From positions 1 to 64,000 of the forward strand of contig WAOW01000010.1 of the NCBI GenBank assembly GCA_015521085.1: a stretch of DNA of 64,000 nucleotides. The letters are read 5' to 3'. Source of the DNA: Candidatus Thermodiscus eudorianus (GTDB taxonomy: Archaea; Thermoproteota; Thermoprotei_A; Sulfolobales; Acidilobaceae). A model generated the notes under the pieces. It was not told where the DNA came from, searched no databases, and was given only the letters and a program-made list of their open reading frames with translations. The position numbers and the translations under genes are program-made. How positions within the stretch are numbered: the first letter of the stretch is position 1; each line of letters starts with the position of its first letter. Of the stretch, positions 7,337 to 15,195 are shown in pieces.

Positions 7337-8284
7337 ATGGCTGGCCTGATAAACCTGGTGATGCTGGGTAGTGGAGGCGTAATGCCGACACGCGAGAGGC
7401 TGACCCCCAGCGTACTCGTCTATGACTGGAACGGATACACCCTGTTACTTGATGCTGGTGAGGGCGCTCAACTCCGGCTTCACAGGACTCCGAGGAGTGT
7501 TCACGATCTAGACGCTATAATAGTGACGCACGAGCATGGGGATCACGTCAACGGGTTAGCCGGGCTCCTTCAATCAATGGCCGTTTCCAGGAGGAGGAGG
7601 CCGTTATCTATAATCGGGCCTTCCACAGTAGTCGAGTTCGCCAGGGACCTACTCGAAGCGACTAGCACCAGGTTGGGCTTCGAGATCAGCTATGTAACGC
7701 TTTCGGGGACCGGATCGATGCCCTTATACAGGAGTGGAGGCGACGTTCTAGAGCTCAAATGGGCTCCGTCATGCCATACTAACGATTCACTGGCTTATCG
7801 GGTTGAATGGAGGACCCGGCCACGCATAGACAAGTCAATGCTGAACGCTTTGGGCTTGAAGCCGGGTCCCTGGATTAAAGAACTGGTCGAGAGGGGATCA
7901 GCTAATGTTAACGGGAGAAGGGTTAAGCTAGAAGATATCTCTAGCCACTATTTCGAGGCTTCAATCGTATACACTGGCGACACAGCACCCTGCCAGCCTG
8001 TTATCGAGCTATCGAGCAATGCCGTCATTTTATTGCATGAAGCCACCTATGGCTCGGATATGGAGGATGAGGCTATATCACGAGGACACTCGACTGCTGA
8101 GCACGCCGCTCTTGTAGCCTTGGAAGCCGGGGTTCGTAACCTTGTGCTCTTCCACGTGAGCCCACGTTATCGCGGGAGAGATGCTAGGAAGCTCTATCTG
8201 GAGGCTAAGAGGCTTTTCAATAGAACCGTCCTCTCCTGGGATATGATGCGCGTCTCCCTGGGCCCGTTAAGGAGGATAGTCTAG
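7337..8284 (+). CDS. rnz: Ribonuclease Z (tRNA 3' endonuclease)
   Basis: A 315-residue metallo-beta-lactamase-fold nuclease that trims tRNA 3' trailers. It shows the zinc motif THEHGDHVNG (about 62-71), a leading GSGGVMPT loop, YTGDTAPC, and later HEATYGSD and RGHSTAEHAA, which carry the remaining ligands. The start is ATG 7337, preceded by GGGG, rather than GTG 7325, which would overlap the end of the methyltransferase gene. It is the last gene of the prs block. Its substrates include the tRNA genes seen here, although these encode CCA. Confidence 0.92.
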   Translation: MAGLINLVMLGSGGVMPTRERLTPSVLVYDWNGYTLLLDAGEGAQLRLHRTPRSVHDLDAIIVTHEHGDHVNGLAGLLQSMAVSRRRRPLSIIGPSTVVEFARDLLEATSTRLGFEISYVTLSGTGSMPLYRSGGDVLELKWAPSCHTNDSLAYRVEWRTRPRIDKSMLNALGLKPGPWIKELVERGSANVNGRRVKLEDISSHYFEASIVYTGDTAPCQPVIELSSNAVILLHEATYGSDMEDEAISRGHSTAEHAALVALEAGVRNLVLFHVSPRYRGRDARKLYLEAKRLFNRTVLSWDMMRVSLGPLRRIV

Positions 8285-8701
8285 CTCGAATAGGGGTTTG
8301 CCCTTGCTCGTCGGCGGCGCTAGCCAGTCTAGGACTTTCCTGGGCTCCGGGTGTTCTATTGTGACTCGTACTGCCCCCATCGGCGATTCGAAGTCGCCCG
8401 ACACGAAGCTTAACCTGCCGGCGTATAGGGCTTGCTTGTGTAGGTTGAATACTAGCTTGTCTTGCGTTAAACCCTTCTTCATAGCGCTCCTGGCGGCGTC
8501 TAGGATCCTCTCAACTCTGAGCAGTCTCCTAAGCCTCTCCAGGCTCTCTAGTCTTGAGGACGTTGCCAGAACGCGTCTATAGTGGTTCTCCTCGACGATT
8601 ATATCGTCTGGGTCGATCACGTTTAGTATCGCGGATTTAACCTTTTCAACGTCCTCCGTGGGGCGGGCCTCCGCCTCCACTACAATTCTTACCCTCTTCA
8701 T
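8267..8701 (-). CDS. UPF0201/COG1931 family RNA-binding protein
   Basis: A 144-residue archaeal protein with a basic N-terminal beta strand (KRVRIVVEAEARPTED), the ENHYRRV segment and a central LRVERILDAARSAMKKG helix. These match UPF0201, annotated as a predicted RNA-binding exosome-associated protein. The exact role is not known. It is tail-to-tail with rnz (18-bp overlap) and its 5' end overlaps the upstream ATPase gene by 56 bp, so the pair is likely one transcript. Confidence 0.75.
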   Translation of the reverse strand: MKRVRIVVEAEARPTEDVEKVKSAILNVIDPDDIIVEENHYRRVLATSSRLESLERLRRLLRVERILDAARSAMKKGLTQDKLVFNLHKQALYAGRLSFVSGDFESPMGAVRVTIEHPEPRKVLDWLAPPTSKGKPLFELDYPP

Positions 8702-9242
8702 AGATTATCATCCTCGCAATACGACGGGCATGCTCTAGGGCCTCTTCGAGGGGTCCCTCGTTTACTACCATGTAGTCGGCCATGGCTATAGCGTTGCCGA
8801 TCCCGTATTCGAGGTTCTTCGAGTCCCTGAGGGTTAAATCCTCCCACCCCCTTATATCGTCCCTTCTACGCCTAGCCATGAGCCTCCTATACCTTGTCAC
8901 GGGGCTTGCATGAACGGCTACTATACAGAGGCGGCCATGGCGCGATAGAACCCTGGCTTCTTCGAGACTGCGGAGCCCGTCGACGACCACGGGACCCCCT
9001 ATGCCCTCTAGTTCCCTTGCTAGGAGAACCGCTACTGCTGCCATGCCCAGTTCCTGTCTGAGGAGTGTTGCCACCTCCTCGACGTTCTCCACAGTAACCT
9101 CCATTCCCCGTCTAGCGACTTCTCTCCGGACCACATCGCCCATACTCAGTAGAGGCGCCTTCATTGCCTCCGCTATGCGCCTGGCTATAGTGCTCTTCCC
9201 GCTTCCAGGCATTCCAGTGACTGCTACTATTAGTCTAGCCAA
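8646..9242 (-). CDS. UPF0200 family P-loop kinase-like ATPase
   Basis: A 198-residue nucleotide kinase-like protein with Walker A in VTGMPGSGKST near the N terminus, a VVDGLRSLEEA segment, and an Arg-rich lid (RRLMARRRRDDIRGWEDL). This is the archaeal UPF0200 family, related to dephospho-CoA and adenylate kinases; its substrate is unknown. The start is TTG 9242, preceded by GAGGAGAGG, in place of ATG 9299, which would place coding sequence in the AT-rich promoter. It is followed by the UPF0201 gene with overlap, a pairing that suggests related function. Confidence 0.75.
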   Translation of the reverse strand: MARLIVAVTGMPGSGKSTIARRIAEAMKAPLLSMGDVVRREVARRGMEVTVENVEEVATLLRQELGMAAVAVLLARELEGIGGPVVVDGLRSLEEARVLSRHGRLCIVAVHASPVTRYRRLMARRRRDDIRGWEDLTLRDSKNLEYGIGNAIAMADYMVVNEGPLEEALEHARRIARMIIYEEGKNCSGGGGPPHGGR

Positions 9243-9261
9243 TCCTCTCCTCGTCCCTCCA

Positions 9262-9283
9262 CAGAGTTTATTTAAATCATAAA
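9262..9283. promoter_or_regulatory. Bidirectional AT box between UPF0200 and ThpR genes
   Basis: GTTTATTTAAATCATAAA carries TATA-like elements on both strands. On the minus strand TTTAAATA lies about 25-30 bp before TTG 9242; on the plus strand transcription would begin near 9300, some 20 bp before the ThpR start. Assigned by spacing only. Confidence 0.45.
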
Positions 9284-9323
9284 GGCTTGATAAGCACAAT
9301 GTTCTCGGCTGGTGTAGCTGGAG

Positions 9324-9899
9324 TTGGCATATGGAGGTAGAATCAGGACCTTTATAGCCATCGATATAGAGGACCCGTTACTGCTATCGCGTATCGAGAG
9401 GCTTAAAGATACTATAGCCTCAACCGGCGTGCCCATGAAACTCGTCGAGACCGGGAATATCCATCTCACGCTACGCTTCATAGGCGAGATATCCAGGGAT
9501 AGGGTCGACGAGATTATTGAGAGCGTGCTCAAACCCCTGAGGGGAGAGCCCTTCAAGATCTCCCTCAAGGGCCTAGGAGCGTTCCCTAGCATAAACAGGC
9601 CTAGAGTGGTTTGGATCGGCGTTGAGAAGGGAGCTGATAGGTTGAAGAGGCTTAAGGAGGCGATCGAAGACGCCATGGCCGGGATAGGATTCCCGCGGGA
9701 TAGGCCGGGTTTCGTACCCCACATAACGCTGGCCAGGATAAAGGGGAGCCGTAACCTCCCTCTTCTCGTCAGGGTGTTGAGCGAGTACCAGGACTATGAG
9801 ATAGGCGAGACCACCGTGTACAATGTTAGGTTGAAGAAGAGTACTCTGACGCGGTCGGGGCCCATATACGAGACCCTGTGGGAGGTCCGCCTCGGTTGA
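9324..9899 (+). CDS. thpR: RNA 2',3'-cyclic phosphodiesterase (LigT/ThpR)
   Basis: A 191-residue 2H phosphoesterase that opens 2',3'-cyclic phosphate ends of RNA, such as those left by tRNA intron cleavage. Both signature motifs are present: HLTL in NIHLTLRFIGE (about 47-50) and HITL in VPHITLARIKG (about 134-137). Family proteins begin (M)RTFIAIDI, here reached only from a TTG at 9324, seven residues earlier. A strong GGAGGT (9333-9338) lies inside that N-terminus, directly before an ATC codon, so the true start is uncertain. The stop overlaps the CCA gene start in a TTGA quadruplet. Confidence 0.88.
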   Translation: MAYGGRIRTFIAIDIEDPLLLSRIERLKDTIASTGVPMKLVETGNIHLTLRFIGEISRDRVDEIIESVLKPLRGEPFKISLKGLGAFPSINRPRVVWIGVEKGADRLKRLKEAIEDAMAGIGFPRDRPGFVPHITLARIKGSRNLPLLVRVLSEYQDYEIGETTVYNVRLKKSTLTRSGPIYETLWEVRLG

Positions 9900-11242
9900 C
9901 ATGCGGCCGCAGAGGTGATGTCGAAGAGAGTGTTTTAAGCGTTATAAAACCCAGTCAACGGCAACTAACAATACTCGGAAACTTCTACAGGACCATATAT
10001 AGTATACTATCCAAGTGCGTCGAGGAAAGCGGCTACAAGGCAAGCATAATGCCTGTCGGGAGCTTCGCCAAGGACACGCTAACCAGCGATAAGTGGGAGC
10101 TCGACGTCTTCATCCTATTCAAGAACGTTACAGACGATTGGATCTACAGTAAAGCCGAGAACCTCCTCGAATCATGCCTGAGAGGAAAACTACCCTTCGT
10201 GGCCAAATACGCCCAACACCCCTACGTCACAGTCCAATTAATGGGCCTAGAAGCCGATATAGTGCCTGCCATAGAAACCGAGAGGCCGAGGAAGCGGGGA
10301 TTAGGAGTCGAGAGAACCCCCTTCCACACCCTATACGTATCCTCTAAACTCGACGAATGCCAGAAGGACGAAGTCCGGCTACTGAAAGCATTCCTAAAAG
10401 GGCTTGGAATCTACGGCGCCGAGGTCAGGACACAGGGATTCAGCGGATACCTATCAGAGCTATTAGTAATAAACTATGGAAGCTTCCACGGCATCCTCTC
10501 AGCGGCTAGCTCGTGGAAACCCCCCATATACATCGACCCAGAGGGTATCGGGGACAAAGAATACCTACTATCAAAGTACCGGGATAGCCCGCTGATAGTA
10601 GTCGATCCTGTCGACCCAGAGCGCAACGCCGCGGCCGCCGTCAGTATGAAATCGCTCGCCACATTCGTGATCGCAGCCAAAATGTACCTCGAAAGGCCAG
10701 GCAGAGAATACTTCTATCCATTCGCCAAGCGAGCCGATATACTAGCCCCAATAGACATAGTCACGGTAACATGTAGCGGCGATTACAGCAGCAATCCCCC
10801 GGAGAGCATCTGGGGTAGAGCTAAGAGAGCCGCCAAAGACCTCGCCGCCACGCTCGGTGACAACGACTTCCAAGTGCTATATTACTCGTACTATACAGAC
10901 GAGTACACAGTAGCCCGTATAGGTATAGGCCTAGTCGAAGCAAAGCTCCCCCCTTATAGCATCGTAGAGGGTCCCTCCGCTTGGGCTAGCCGGGACGATA
11001 TCATAAAGTACGTCAGGAAGAGACTGGAAAGAGGCGAAGTCTACTGGATCAACGATCGGGGACGACTCTCAGCACTCAAGAAGAGGAGATTTACAGACGC
11101 CGGGAACCTAGTTGAACACTGGATAGACAGTAGGGGGGCGGATATCCTGAAGGCGAGTAAATGCACCGTGTCCATAGCTTCTTGTGGCGGAGAGACCAAC
11201 TCTGAGCTATGCTATCCTATGAAGGAGTGGATGACGCTTTGA
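9896..11242 (+). CDS. cca: CCA-adding enzyme (archaeal class I tRNA nucleotidyltransferase)
   Basis: A 448-residue enzyme that adds or repairs the 3' CCA of tRNA. The class I nucleotidyltransferase core is visible: VGSFAKDT then WELDVFILF (two catalytic acids) and LEADIVPAIE (third acid), followed by the archaeal helical and C-terminal domains. The best start is TTG 9896: GGGAGGT lies 9 nt upstream and the TTGA overlaps the thpR stop. A longer form from GTG 9878 is possible. The coding strand is unusually rich in A and C at third positions compared with thpR. The end overlaps the next gene in another TTGA. Confidence 0.93.
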   Translation: MTCGRRGDVEESVLSVIKPSQRQLTILGNFYRTIYSILSKCVEESGYKASIMPVGSFAKDTLTSDKWELDVFILFKNVTDDWIYSKAENLLESCLRGKLPFVAKYAQHPYVTVQLMGLEADIVPAIETERPRKRGLGVERTPFHTLYVSSKLDECQKDEVRLLKAFLKGLGIYGAEVRTQGFSGYLSELLVINYGSFHGILSAASSWKPPIYIDPEGIGDKEYLLSKYRDSPLIVVDPVDPERNAAAAVSMKSLATFVIAAKMYLERPGREYFYPFAKRADILAPIDIVTVTCSGDYSSNPPESIWGRAKRAAKDLAATLGDNDFQVLYYSYYTDEYTVARIGIGLVEAKLPPYSIVEGPSAWASRDDIIKYVRKRLERGEVYWINDRGRLSALKKRRFTDAGNLVEHWIDSRGADILKASKCTVSIASCGGETNSELCYPMKEWMTL

Positions 11243-11979
11243 TCGTAGAGAACATAGAAGACTGCACACATACTCTCCCGCTAGACGCTGCAAACACACT
11301 CTCAAGCCTATGTTATCCTGATAGAGCCGGGTGCTCGGGGATCCTGGCAAGCCTAAGCAACTCCGGAATTGAGGGGCTATGCTATTCGCCTGGTCGAGGC
11401 CGGTACCCTGGTGTGATAGGGAAGGGTCATTCCTCGATAGTGGCTCTAGCCTTGTATAGGGGGAGTCCTGTAGCGGTAAAGATAAGGAGGACCGATTCTA
11501 AACGAGAGAATCTTCGTCTCGAAGGTCGAAGACTCTTTCAAGCGAGCGTTCACGGGGCGACTCCTAGGCCCTACTATTTCGATGATAACGTGATTGTAAT
11601 GGAGTATGTTAGGGGACCACATCTAGTGGAGTACATTGATGTTAACCCCGTTTACGCGGTCAAGGAAGCTCTACTAGCGGCTAGAGCCCTTGACTGCGCC
11701 TATATTCTACATGAAGAGTTGAACAGGCCCTGGTGGCACATACGCTTTACCAGAACGGGAGGAAAGGCCTTGATCCTCGACCTCGACTCAGCCCATAGAG
11801 GGTGTGGAAATGTAGTCAAACTAGTCTCAGGGCTCCTGTCTAGATTTCGTGACGGCGTGTCCTTCTTGAGGGGGATGCGGGAACTCCTCAGACAGTATAG
11901 CAATAGTTGTAGCTACGATTTATACTACTTAATATTCGATAAAATAATGGGTTTCCTCCGAGGGCTTTACGCGGGTTAG
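11239..11979 (+). CDS. Divergent protein-kinase-fold protein
   Basis: A 246-residue protein with a kinase-like N-lobe: glycine-rich loop IGKGHSSIVALALYRG and the ATP-anchoring Lys in PVAVKIRR. VMEYVRGPHLVEY resembles a hinge. The catalytic loop and DFG motifs are altered: HEELNRPWWHIRF stands where HxDLxxxN is expected, and LILDLDSA stands for the metal-binding DFG. Archaeal families of this kind exist, but I cannot name this one; activity is uncertain. The start overlaps the cca stop in a TTGA with GGAG upstream; ATG 11209 is an alternative. Co-transcription with thpR and cca hints at an RNA-related role. Confidence 0.6.
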   Translation: MIVENIEDCTHTLPLDAANTLSSLCYPDRAGCSGILASLSNSGIEGLCYSPGRGRYPGVIGKGHSSIVALALYRGSPVAVKIRRTDSKRENLRLEGRRLFQASVHGATPRPYYFDDNVIVMEYVRGPHLVEYIDVNPVYAVKEALLAARALDCAYILHEELNRPWWHIRFTRTGGKALILDLDSAHRGCGNVVKLVSGLLSRFRDGVSFLRGMRELLRQYSNSCSYDLYYLIFDKIMGFLRGLYAG

Positions 11980-12368
11980 AGATTAACGTCGCCAGCCACG
12001 CCAGCGCCCTCGGAACCGGTTACCTGCTCCTGGATTATACCCCTACTCAAGTCGTGAGCCGTCCTTATCTGCTCCTCGACAACATGCTTCCTAGGCCTCA
12101 GCCTCGGTAATGGTTTTTCCACTATATCATACAAGTCGACGAACTTCCTCCAGTGCATCACCTGGATCCTCTTGGGCTTGAGTTCTATTCTCCTGTTGCA
12201 TCCTGGGCAGACAAGGCCGTCGTGGCCGCTGAGGGCCTTCGAGGGGGTTGGTACCCCGCTGAACTTTGCTTTATTCGATTTATCCCCTATAGAGTAGTTG
12301 TAGAATATTACGCCGCAATGCGAGCAGACTACTAATATCACCCCCATCCCCTTCGACGCATTTACCAT
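11976..12368 (-). CDS. Zinc-ribbon protein of unknown function
   Basis: A 130-residue protein with CSHCG (about 15-19) and CPGCNRR (about 53-59), a C-x2-C pair of pairs typical of a zinc ribbon, then a basic segment rich in Pro and Arg and a low-complexity tail. I do not recognise the family. ATG 12368 is preceded by GGGGGAT at good spacing and is preferred over ATG 12347. It converges on the kinase-like gene with a 4-bp overlap of the stop codons. A nucleic-acid-binding role is possible but unproven. Confidence 0.6.
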   Translation of the reverse strand: MVNASKGMGVILVVCSHCGVIFYNYSIGDKSNKAKFSGVPTPSKALSGHDGLVCPGCNRRIELKPKRIQVMHWRKFVDLYDIVEKPLPRLRPRKHVVEEQIRTAHDLSRGIIQEQVTGSEGAGVAGDVNL

Positions 12369-12469
12369 GTCTATCCCCCAGAATCGCGTGGCAGGGTAAT
12401 ACCGTGGCGGGATCGACCTACTTTAGGGGATAGGGCCGGTATACCCAATGAACCTACTATAAACCCACT

Positions 12470-12509
12470 TGGAAACGTATACCTTAACCTGGAAATGTAC
12501 ACCTTAACC
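12470..12509. repeat. Tandem pair of 20-bp imperfect repeats
   Basis: TGGAAACGTATACCTTAACC (12470-12489) is followed directly by TGGAAATGTACACCTTAACC (12490-12509), differing at two positions. It lies in the 230-bp spacer between the zinc-ribbon gene and tRNA-Pro. A two-site operator is possible; no other copies were noticed in the window. Confidence 0.6.
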
Positions 12510-12518
12510 AGTTCAATA

Positions 12519-12538
12519 TACTCTATAATATCAGAGTA
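12519..12538. repeat. Small inverted repeat TACTCT/AGAGTA
   Basis: TACTCT (12519-12524) and AGAGTA (12533-12538) flank an 8-bp AT-only core, ATAATATC. It is about 60 bp before tRNA-Pro, near a GGTTTATAGG box (12554-12563) that could be the tRNA promoter. Function not known. Confidence 0.4.
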
Positions 12539-12598
12539 CTCCAAGGATAAGTTAGGTTTATAGGATCCAATACCAATCAGAGCTACACGGCTAGGCAT

Positions 12599-12706
<108 letters not shown>

Positions 12707-12759
12707 TGATTTAATAACCCAGACTTCAATCCAGGACGAGAATGGGGTGTGGAAGCCGA

Positions 12760-13011
12760 ATGCCGGAGACCGTATTCAAAGTCAAGGCGGGAGACAAGGA
12801 GATAGAGATAAACGAGGAAATCCTAGCCGTGCTGCAACGCTACGTCAAGACCAACATGACCCTTGAAGAACTAGCTAAGAGGCTCGGACTCGACGGATGG
12901 GAGGAGGCCTATGACTTTATTAAAAACGTGCCAGCCTGGATCCTGTGGATCCAGCCCACACTATGGAAGACGCTGAAGGCCATGAAGAGCGTGAAGGAAG
13001 AGATAGGGTAA
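12760..13011 (+). CDS. Small conserved-looking hypothetical protein
   Basis: An 83-residue acidic protein beginning MPETVFKVKAG, with a predicted helix-turn-helix-like stretch (MTLEELAKRLGLDGWEEAYDF) followed by a Trp-rich helix (PAWILWIQPTLWKTLK). I do not recognise it. ATG 12760 is preceded by GGGGTGTGG, so it is preferred to ATG 12742. It lies 36 bp after tRNA-Pro with no obvious promoter of its own, so read-through from the tRNA is possible. Codon structure looks real, but confidence rests mainly on that. Confidence 0.5.
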   Translation: MPETVFKVKAGDKEIEINEEILAVLQRYVKTNMTLEELAKRLGLDGWEEAYDFIKNVPAWILWIQPTLWKTLKAMKSVKEEIG

Positions 13012-13134
13012 TACCCTTTAGCCAAAAGCTCCTCTTAGCCACGGCAAGCCATCCCAAAAGGCGATGACCTAGCGTTCCAGCACTGACCTAGCCCGGGGGG
13101 ATGAAGTCTCCTTCCGCCCCTTGGGAGCCCCATG

Positions 13135-13147
13135 CTATTTAAATGCC
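13135..13147 (+). promoter_or_regulatory. TATA box before a structured RNA element
   Basis: GCTATTTAAATGC is a strong TATA element. A start about 27 bp downstream would fall at 13168-13170, exactly where a long base-paired element begins. The 13012-13134 stretch before it shows only a 9-bp direct repeat, TGACCTAGC (13065-13073 and 13084-13092). Confidence 0.5.
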
Positions 13148-13168
13148 ATACAGCGCATCATAGCAGTT

Positions 13169-13242
13169 GAGTGAACCCCGGTCCCGTGCGAAGAGCCGGA
13201 CCCCGTGGTCTCGGGGCTATATGTGCACGGGGCGGGTCACTC
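13169..13242 (+). ncRNA. Candidate structured RNA (long imperfect hairpin)
   Basis: GAGTGA (13169-13174) pairs with TCACTC (13237-13242), CCCGTGC (13183-13189) pairs with GCACGGG (13225-13231), and an inner hairpin CCCCG-TGGTCT-CGGGG sits at 13201-13216. An asymmetric internal loop between the two outer stems recalls an H/ACA pocket, but no ACA follows at the expected distance. The 5' end coincides with the start predicted from the TATA box. It could be an independent small RNA or the 5' leader of the GPN gene 60 bp downstream. No known family was recognised. Confidence 0.4.
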
Positions 13243-13303
13243 CCGGCCCTCTCTAACATTATAACCGGTTCAAAGCCGAGTCTAGCATGGGTGGATGATT
13301 TAG

Positions 13304-14101
13304 GTGACCCGGTACATAATCATGGTAGGGCCCGCAGGCAGCGGGAAATCCACCTTAGCCAGGTTTCTATGGAGCCTGTCAAGCGAGAGGGGTTCTAAGA
13401 CCATTCTCGTGAACTTTGACCCGGCTGCCGAGGCTCTACCCTACGATCCACATGTCGACATCAGGGACTATGTCACTGCCAAGGACTTCATCAAGAAGGG
13501 ATTGGGACCTAATGGGGCTCTCATAGCATCTGTAGCCTCGCTGATCAACTACGTGGACGATGTCAAGTCGAGGATTGAAGAGTATGTAGCCGACATAGCA
13601 ATAATAGATACTCCGGGACAGTTAGAGCTATTCGCGTACAGATCCAGTGGACCCATAATAGTGAGGTCGATCGTCGGCGAATGGCCGAGCGCCACATTAT
13701 ACCTAATAGACGCCCCCTTCTTTGAAGACCCCCTCTCGATCGTATCCGCCCTCTCACTGGCTTCCAGCGTCGCGGTCAGGATGGGCTTACCCCAGGTTAA
13801 TGTAGCCAGTAAAGCCGATCTTCTCCTGCCAGAGGTGATAGACGAGGTGCTCCCTCGGCTAAGCGAGGAGGGATACCTAGAATCGCTGATCAGCTCGCTG
13901 GAAGGCGTTGACGCGACTATCAGGATCCTTGCACTACGCCTGGCAGAGGCTTTGACCGAGTCCGGGTTTATAGGACAGGTACTGCCGGTGTCAATATACC
14001 AGGATGATAGTATAAAGGCCGTCTATGCTAAGCTACTCCAGATAATAGCCCAGGGAGAGGAGCCGGGCTTGGAACCCTCAACAGCCAGCAATGGAGGATA
14101 G
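13304..14101 (+). CDS. GPN-loop GTPase
   Basis: A 265-residue P-loop GTPase with Walker A MVGPAGSGKSTLA at the N terminus, NFDPAAE, the diagnostic GPN insertion in GLGPNGALI (about 67-75), DTPGQ (switch II-like G3) and ASKADLL (base recognition). Eukaryotic relatives (GPN1-3) help assemble RNA polymerase II; archaeal members form homodimers whose cellular role is less clear. It starts at GTG 13304. The structured element upstream might regulate it. It is followed at 97 bp by the coiled-coil gene. Confidence 0.9.
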   Translation: MTRYIIMVGPAGSGKSTLARFLWSLSSERGSKTILVNFDPAAEALPYDPHVDIRDYVTAKDFIKKGLGPNGALIASVASLINYVDDVKSRIEEYVADIAIIDTPGQLELFAYRSSGPIIVRSIVGEWPSATLYLIDAPFFEDPLSIVSALSLASSVAVRMGLPQVNVASKADLLLPEVIDEVLPRLSEEGYLESLISSLEGVDATIRILALRLAEALTESGFIGQVLPVSIYQDDSIKAVYAKLLQIIAQGEEPGLEPSTASNGG

Positions 14102-14198
14102 CAATGGCTTAAGCATTATAACCCCGCTCATACCAGTCCCCCTTATGGCGCCACGAGGCGCTGTATCCCCTGGGACAGTCGATAGGTGATGGCTAGGG

Positions 14199-15083
14199 TT
14201 GGAAGAGAAGCAACTCGAAGCCCAGATCGACGAAAAACAACTACTCCGTAGAGCCGAGGAGCTCCGGGAAAAGATAATCGAGGTAAAAACGCAGAGGAGG
14301 CAGTTAATCGATGAGATACGTAAGCTCAGGGAACAGCGGAGAAAGTTAATCGATGAGAAGCGCGTGCTCCTCGACGAGCTAAAGAAGCTTAGAGCCGAGA
14401 GGAAGAGCTTGATCGAGGAGCTTGAAGGCTTGAAAAAGAAGAGGAACGAGGTGGCCGAAGAACTCAAGCAGAAGAGGGAGCAGTTGAAGCTGGCCAAGCA
14501 GATAGCCGAGAAAGAGGGTGACGTGGCCAAGATAAGCCTGAGGAAGCTCCAGAGGAGGCTTGAAGAGCTTGAATGGAGGCAAATGACTAGTGTACTGTCT
14601 CCCGAGGAGGAGAGAAGGATTATCGAGAGGATAGAACGGTTGGAGGAGATGATCGAGAGGGTCAGGAAGGCTCGGGAGCAGGTACTGTCTGTCATGGAGT
14701 TGGAGGCAGAGGTTAAGGCGCTGAGGATGCAGCTAAAGGAGCTGAACCAGAGGATTAACGAGATACGTGAATCCATAGGGAGGATAAAGGAGCAACTGCA
14801 GACCCTATCCCCCAAGTATGATGAGATGAATAACCAGGTTGACGCTCTGTCCAGGGAGATCGAGGAGAGGAGCCAGCTCATAGATGACCTGTCAAAGCAG
14901 CTCGACGAGCTATACAATGAATACCGGGAGACGATGATTAAGCTTAAGGAGCTAAAAGTGGCGAGAGAGCAGGGCATTAAGCTTGAACTAATTGAAAAGA
15001 AGAGACAGGAGATTAAAGAGAAGCTTGAGCGGGGAGAGTCACTGACGCTCGAAGAGTTAAAGATACTGTACGGCGAATTCTAA
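14199..15083 (+). CDS. Long coiled-coil protein (COG1340-like)
   Basis: A 294-residue protein that is almost wholly charged heptad repeats of Glu, Lys, Arg and Leu, with no Pro or Gly-rich breaks apart from short hinges; it should form a long coiled coil. Such archaeal proteins have been mis-annotated as phosphoserine phosphatase or SMC-like; no phosphatase motif is present. It starts at TTG 14199. Two near-identical stretches (around 14308 and 14347, TTAATCGATGAGA) suggest heptad duplication. The role may be structural; no domain supports anything more specific. Confidence 0.7.
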   Translation: MEEKQLEAQIDEKQLLRRAEELREKIIEVKTQRRQLIDEIRKLREQRRKLIDEKRVLLDELKKLRAERKSLIEELEGLKKKRNEVAEELKQKREQLKLAKQIAEKEGDVAKISLRKLQRRLEELEWRQMTSVLSPEEERRIIERIERLEEMIERVRKAREQVLSVMELEAEVKALRMQLKELNQRINEIRESIGRIKEQLQTLSPKYDEMNNQVDALSREIEERSQLIDDLSKQLDELYNEYRETMIKLKELKVAREQGIKLELIEKKRQEIKEKLERGESLTLEELKILYGEF

Positions 15084-15195
15084 CGCCGCCTCGGGAGGAC
15101 AGCTGTCTGAGGTCCCGATATATTTAAGCCTAGCATTGTTTAAGATAACACGGGCCCGTTGGATAACGGTATTGTAGCCCTGGTGAACCGAGGAG

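Noticed and set aside
13061-13125. C/D sRNA candidate (GCGATGA, CTGA, GGGATGA)
   Set aside because: There is no second CTGA D box and no terminal stem; only a TGACCTAGC repeat remains.
14078-14977. 299-codon Ser-rich frame opposite the coiled-coil gene
   Set aside because: It is the complement of Glu/Lys/Arg codons (Ser/Leu runs) and has no independent support.
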